Source of the DNA: CAZJRB01 sp964547995
Lineage (GTDB): Bacteria; Planctomycetota; Planctomycetia; Pirellulales; Thermoguttaceae
Length of the DNA: 18,299 nucleotides
Direction of reading: 5' to 3'
NCBI GenBank assembly: GCA_964547995.1
Contig: CAZJRB010000136.1
Coordinates: forward strand, 1-18,299
Shown: positions 14,480 through 18,299 of the stretch, in pieces
How positions within the stretch are numbered: the stretch's first letter is position 1
How the letters are laid out: every line of letters begins with the position of its first letter
Notes under the pieces: model-generated
What the model was told of the DNA's origin: nothing
Database searches by the model: none
What the model saw: the letters and a program-made list of their open reading frames with translations, nothing else
Position numbers and translations under genes: made by a program

Positions 14480-17400
14480 ATGCCATGGACCATTGGAAGA
14501 AGGCACCTGCTCTGTGTGCTCTCATGCCTGATGCTGCTCGGCCATATCGCCGACGCGGCCGATTGGCCCATGTATCGAGGCGACGCAGGTCGGACGGGGT
14601 ATACGGCCGAGTCGCTGCCGGCGGAGCTTTCACTTCGCTGGTCGTTTTGTTTGCCACAGGTTCCGGAGCCCGCCTGGCCGCGAAGCAGCCGGATGGTGGA
14701 GGATAAGGCGTCTCAAATGGCGGTTGCCGGCGGTGCGGTGTTTTTCGGCAGTTCCGCCGACGGCAAGGTGTATGCACTGGACGCGGCAACCGGGCGACTG
14801 AAGTGGACCTTCGCGACCGAGGCCCCGGTCCGTTTCGCACCAGCCGCATGGAAGGATCGCATCTTCGTGGCCAGCGACGACGGAAATCTGTATGCACTTT
14901 CCGCCGATGACGGGAAACTCTTGTGGAGGCGGTGCGGCGGGCCGGACGACCGGTCGGTCTTGGGTAACGGCCGGATCATATCGAAATGGCCTGCCCGCGG
15001 CGGCCCGGTCGTCGTCGGCGACGTTGTCTATTTCGCCGCCGGAATCTGGCCGTCCGACGGGATCTATTTGTATGCACTCGACGCCGCCAGTGGAAAAGTG
15101 GTTTGGACCAATACGGACTCGGGCGGAATCGACATGCCCCAGCCACACGGCGGGGCCAACGCCAAGAGTGGCGTGTCGGCACAGGGATACCTCGTCGCGA
15201 CGGGCGACCGGTTGTTGGTGCCGACCGGGCGGGCCGTGCCTGCGTCGTTCGACCGCGGGAGCGGCAAGTTCCAATACTTTCATCTACAGAAATACGGGCA
15301 CAACGGCGGATCGTCCACCATCGCCACCGGGTCGGTGTTCTTCAACGCTGGAGTCGTCTATGACGCTGCCAGCGGAAGAAAACTCTTCAACATCGGTGCT
15401 GGTCCTTTGGCCGCCGCCCCGGACGGACTCGTCCGCGCAAGCGGCAAGACCGTGACGGCCTATGCACTGACACCGGCCACAAAGCCCGACCGCCGTGGAA
15501 AGTCTGCGCCGGCGATCGTGCCCAAGAAGCTCTGGACCACGCCGATTGCGACTCCGTGCGCCTCGTTGATTGTTGCGGGCGAGCACGTCCTGGCGGGAGG
15601 CATCGAGAAGGTCAGCGTGCTCGATCTGAAAACGGGCAAAGCCGTCTGGTCGGCTGACGTAAAAGGAGTGGCCTACGGTCTGGCGGCGACCGACCGGGGG
15701 CTTTTCGCCAGCACCGATCAGGGGAGGATTTACTCCTTTGGTGCCGGGAAGTCCTCGCAGCAACAGCCCCCACCGCCTCCCGCAGCAGTACCTTATTCCG
15801 ATTCATCACCGGCGGCAAAAGCGGCCGATGAAATCGTCGCCCAAAGCCGCATCAAGGAAGGCTACTGCGTCGATCTCGGTTGCGGCGACGGGGAATTGGC
15901 TTATCACCTGGCCCGCCGGACAAAGCTTTTCATTTGTGCGGTGGACGACGACCCCGGCCGCGTGGCAACCGCCCGAAAGAAGCTGACCGCCGCCGGTCTG
16001 TACGGTTCTCGCGTGACGGTTCACCAGCGCGACTTGACCGCCACCGGACTGCCCGACTATTTCGCCAACCTGGTCGTCTCCGGCCGATCGGTCGAGGAAG
16101 GTGCCCAAGTCGTGGCAACCGAAGAGGCCAAGCGACTTCAGCGTCCTTGCGGCGGAGTGATCTGCACGGGCAAGCCGGGTTCGATGACCCAATCACGTCG
16201 CGGTCCGCTTGCGGGGGCCGGCCGTTGGACCCATCAGTACGGCGACCTGGCCAATACGGTCTGCAGCGGCGATCAGATCGTGCGGGGCCGCCTGAGCATG
16301 CTCTGGTTTCGCGACGTCGATTTCGACGTGCCCAGCCGCCACGGCCGCGCTCCCTCGCCGTTGTTCGATCAGGGGCGCCTGTTTCAAGAGGGCATCGACG
16401 GCGTTGTCGCGGTCGATGCCTACAACGGCCACGTGCTGTGGAAGTACGAGATCAAGGGCCTATTGAAGCCGTACAACGGCGACGAGTTGATGGGCACCGC
16501 GGGCACGGGAAGCAGTTTCTGCACGGCCGACGGCAGCGTGTACGTCCGCCACGAAGGCCGCTGTCTTCGACTCGACGCCGCCACCGGCCGACGGCTGGCC
16601 GAGTTCGCCGTGCCGGGGCAAACCGACGACAAGCCGGGAACCTGGGGCTACATTGCCTGCAACGGGAAAACGCTCTTCGGGTCGGCGGCCAACCCCGAGC
16701 ACGTGGTCACCTACCGCTTCGTCAATCGCGGCGGGGATATGAAACGATTGCTGACCGAATCGAATAGCCTGTTCGCGATGGACGCCCGAACCGGCAAACT
16801 GAAATGGCACTACAAGGCAAAGAACTCGATCCGCCACAACGCCATCGCCCTGGCCGGCGGAAAGCTGTTTCTGATCGACCGGCCGGCGGCAATGTTCGAC
16901 CGCGTGAAGCGTTCGAAGACCAGGGACCATCCGCCGGGGATCCTTGCGGCGCTCGACGCCGCCACGGGCAAAGTGCTCTGGCAGCAGGACGAGGAAATCT
17001 ATGGCACAATGTTGGCCGCCGGCGAAAAGCACAACGTACTTCTGATGAGTTACCAGCCGACGCGTTTTCGCCTCGATTCGGAACTGGGCGGCCGCATGGC
17101 GGCGTTTTCAACGGGCGACGGCCGCCGCCTTTGGGACATCCGGGCCGATTACCAGTCGCGGCCGATTATCAACGGCCAAACCATCTACGCCCAAGGCGGC
17201 GCGTGGAAATTGCTGACGGGCAAGGCGGTGCCGTTCGACTTCCGCCGTTCGTATGGCTGCGGCATTCTCGCTAGCGGCACCCACATGTTGCTTTTCCGCT
17301 CGGCCACCCTCGGGTACTACGACCTTTCCGGGGCGAAACGTACGGAAAACTTCGGCGGGGCTCGGCCCGGCTGCTGGATCAATGCGATTGCCGCCGGAGG

Positions 17401-17509
17401 GCTCGTCCTCGTGCCCGACGCCACGGCGGGCTGCGGGTGCAGCTATGTGAACAAGGCGTGGTTTGCGCTTCAACCGGACCATCGCAGCACAGTAGACTTC
17501 AAAGAGTAG
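14480..17509 (+). CDS. Exported PQQ-like propeller / SAM-methyltransferase-like / PQQ-like propeller fusion
   Basis: The 1009-residue protein starts at the ATG 14480, 9 nt after AGGAGG (14465-14470). Signal peptide: RRHLLCVLSCLMLLGHIADA, followed by ADWPMYRGDAGRTGYT, the usual opening of exported planctomycete propellers. Residues ~27-422 form the first propeller with repeated blades (GKVYALDAATGRLKWTF, GNLYALSADDGKLLWRR, GIYLYALDAASGKVVWT, DLKTGKAVWSADV). A Gln/Pro-rich linker (~424-436) leads to a class I methyltransferase-like segment (~445-565): motif I CVDLGCGDGELAYHLA at 463-478, acidic post-I AVDDDP, and DLTATGLPDYFANLVVSG resembling motif II and strand 4. A second propeller follows (~585-1000; GVVAVDAYNGHVLWKYEI, LFAMDARTGKLKWHYKA, ILAALDAATGKVLWQQ). 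A SAM enzyme outside the cytoplasm is unexpected, so the middle domain may bind another ligand. Similar fusions exist in planctomycetes (recalled, not checked). Function unknown. Confidence 0.87.
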   Translation: MPWTIGRRHLLCVLSCLMLLGHIADAADWPMYRGDAGRTGYTAESLPAELSLRWSFCLPQVPEPAWPRSSRMVEDKASQMAVAGGAVFFGSSADGKVYALDAATGRLKWTFATEAPVRFAPAAWKDRIFVASDDGNLYALSADDGKLLWRRCGGPDDRSVLGNGRIISKWPARGGPVVVGDVVYFAAGIWPSDGIYLYALDAASGKVVWTNTDSGGIDMPQPHGGANAKSGVSAQGYLVATGDRLLVPTGRAVPASFDRGSGKFQYFHLQKYGHNGGSSTIATGSVFFNAGVVYDAASGRKLFNIGAGPLAAAPDGLVRASGKTVTAYALTPATKPDRRGKSAPAIVPKKLWTTPIATPCASLIVAGEHVLAGGIEKVSVLDLKTGKAVWSADVKGVAYGLAATDRGLFASTDQGRIYSFGAGKSSQQQPPPPPAAVPYSDSSPAAKAADEIVAQSRIKEGYCVDLGCGDGELAYHLARRTKLFICAVDDDPGRVATARKKLTAAGLYGSRVTVHQRDLTATGLPDYFANLVVSGRSVEEGAQVVATEEAKRLQRPCGGVICTGKPGSMTQSRRGPLAGAGRWTHQYGDLANTVCSGDQIVRGRLSMLWFRDVDFDVPSRHGRAPSPLFDQGRLFQEGIDGVVAVDAYNGHVLWKYEIKGLLKPYNGDELMGTAGTGSSFCTADGSVYVRHEGRCLRLDAATGRRLAEFAVPGQTDDKPGTWGYIACNGKTLFGSAANPEHVVTYRFVNRGGDMKRLLTESNSLFAMDARTGKLKWHYKAKNSIRHNAIALAGGKLFLIDRPAAMFDRVKRSKTRDHPPGILAALDAATGKVLWQQDEEIYGTMLAAGEKHNVLLMSYQPTRFRLDSELGGRMAAFSTGDGRRLWDIRADYQSRPIINGQTIYAQGGAWKLLTGKAVPFDFRRSYGCGILASGTHMLLFRSATLGYYDLSGAKRTENFGGARPGCWINAIAAGGLVLVPDATAGCGCSYVNKAWFALQPDHRSTVDFKE

Positions 17510-17639
17510 CTCGTCTGCCGACGTTCAAACGCCCGGCAAGTCATTCATTGTTTGGTTCCTCTTGCTGGCTTCCACCTCCGCCTTCCGACCACGCCTTCCG
17601 TAGCACTCAGAGCCGAAGGTCCTACTGTCGCCTAATCTG

Positions 17640-17679
17640 CTTCGGTAGGATCGACGTAGGATCGACCGAGGGCATTTCA
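17640..17679 (+). repeat. 40-bp dispersed repeat, copy 2
   Basis: It is the direct-orientation copy of 14291-14330, differing only at three consecutive bases (positions 30-32: AGG instead of CAA). It lies 131 bp after the propeller-methyltransferase stop and retains the same 11-bp tandem duplication. Confidence 0.9.
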
Positions 17680-17700
17680 GGTTGCGAGGCTATCTCGCTG

Positions 17701-17712
17701 GGGGACGTCCCC
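17701..17712. repeat. Perfect 12-bp palindrome GGGGACGTCCCC
   Basis: GGGGACGTCCCC is fully self-complementary, and the flanking CGCT and AGCG extend it as an imperfect hairpin. It sits between the second 40-bp repeat and the REP doublet. No function is assigned. Confidence 0.6.
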
Positions 17713-17764
17713 GAAGCGCCTTACCAGTCCCTAGAACCTCAAGCTTCCGAAGCCCCACTCCGGC

Positions 17765-18165
<401 letters not shown>

Positions 18166-18299
18166 CGTTTCGCCTCCTTGTAACCGGAAAGACGCGAATG
18201 ATGCTCGAAACCGTGAAATCGGACAATACCAGTTTCAAAACAAAGCCTAGTGCCTCTTCAAATCTGGGTTGACAAGTTGGCTACATTTCTGTATTTGCC
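18166..18299. other. Upstream region of the IS5-type remnant, window end
   Basis: The 134 bp hold the SD of the transposase remnant (18173-18179) and presumably the outer end of that IS, but no terminal repeat can be assigned with only one end present. No other gene is seen. Confidence 0.4.

Larger units (their letters stand above)
17510..17763. other. Gene-free region after the propeller-methyltransferase gene
   Basis: No coding sequence is supported. The region holds the second 40-bp repeat (17640-17679), a 12-bp palindrome (17701-17712) and no clear terminator; a TGCCG...CGGCA pair at 17516-17538 is too weak to call. Confidence 0.45.

Overview
The window looks like a piece of a high-GC Planctomycetota chromosome, probably Pirellulales-like and possibly a metagenome-assembled genome. 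The evidence is the protein content. There are exported PQQ-type beta-propeller proteins beginning with a W..(F/L/Y)RGP or WP.YRGD motif. There is a very large exported protein combining a hydrazine-synthase-alpha-like propeller, two CxxCH haem motifs and a SUMF1 domain. There are also a DUF3160 remnant, secreted glycoside hydrolases, and scattered IS and REP debris. No rRNA, tRNA or CRISPR array was seen. Species-level assignment is not possible from this sequence alone.

Layout. (1) 1-605, + strand: the 3' end of a large secreted protein with a golvesin-type beta domain and an HExxHxxGxxD metallopeptidase core. (2) 612-6585, - strand: three genes reading leftward, namely the giant HzsA-like/SUMF1 protein, a PQQ propeller protein with its own good promoter, and the first ~120 codons of a DUF3160 gene cut off next to the peptidase gene. 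(3) 6586-7084: a divergent intergenic region with promoter-like signals on both strands and an AT-rich imperfect repeat. (4) 7085-10318, + strand: an intact GH78 alpha-L-rhamnosidase and the first ~138 codons of a GH106-like gene. Together they look like a small rhamnose-glycan degradation locus, richer in Lys codons and A/T than its surroundings. (5) 10319-11773: a complete-looking IS with 42-bp terminal inverted repeats, one DDE/rve transposase, and two strong inverted repeats before the transposase start. It ends the GH106-like gene, whose remainder is absent from the other side. (6) 11823-13937, - strand: a secreted GH32-type protein with an N-terminal LamG-like domain and an altered acid/base motif. 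(7) 14291-17679: a 1009-residue exported propeller-methyltransferase-propeller protein, bracketed by two direct copies (37/40 identical) of a 40-bp repeat that itself contains an 11-bp tandem duplication. (8) 17700-18165: a palindrome, a tail-to-tail REP doublet, and an IS5-type transposase gene ending exactly at the REP doublet.

Functionally, nearly every intact gene encodes an exported protein for extracytoplasmic polysaccharide or redox-linked work. The GH78, GH106-like and GH32 genes point to rhamnose- and fructose-containing glycans. The propeller proteins probably act in the cell envelope, but their substrates cannot be read from sequence. The most unusual items are the exported protein with an embedded SAM-methyltransferase-like fold, the HzsA-like/SUMF1 fusion whose SUMF1 lacks the catalytic cysteines, and the repeat/IS structures that appear to have cut three genes (DUF3160, GH106-like, IS5 transposase).
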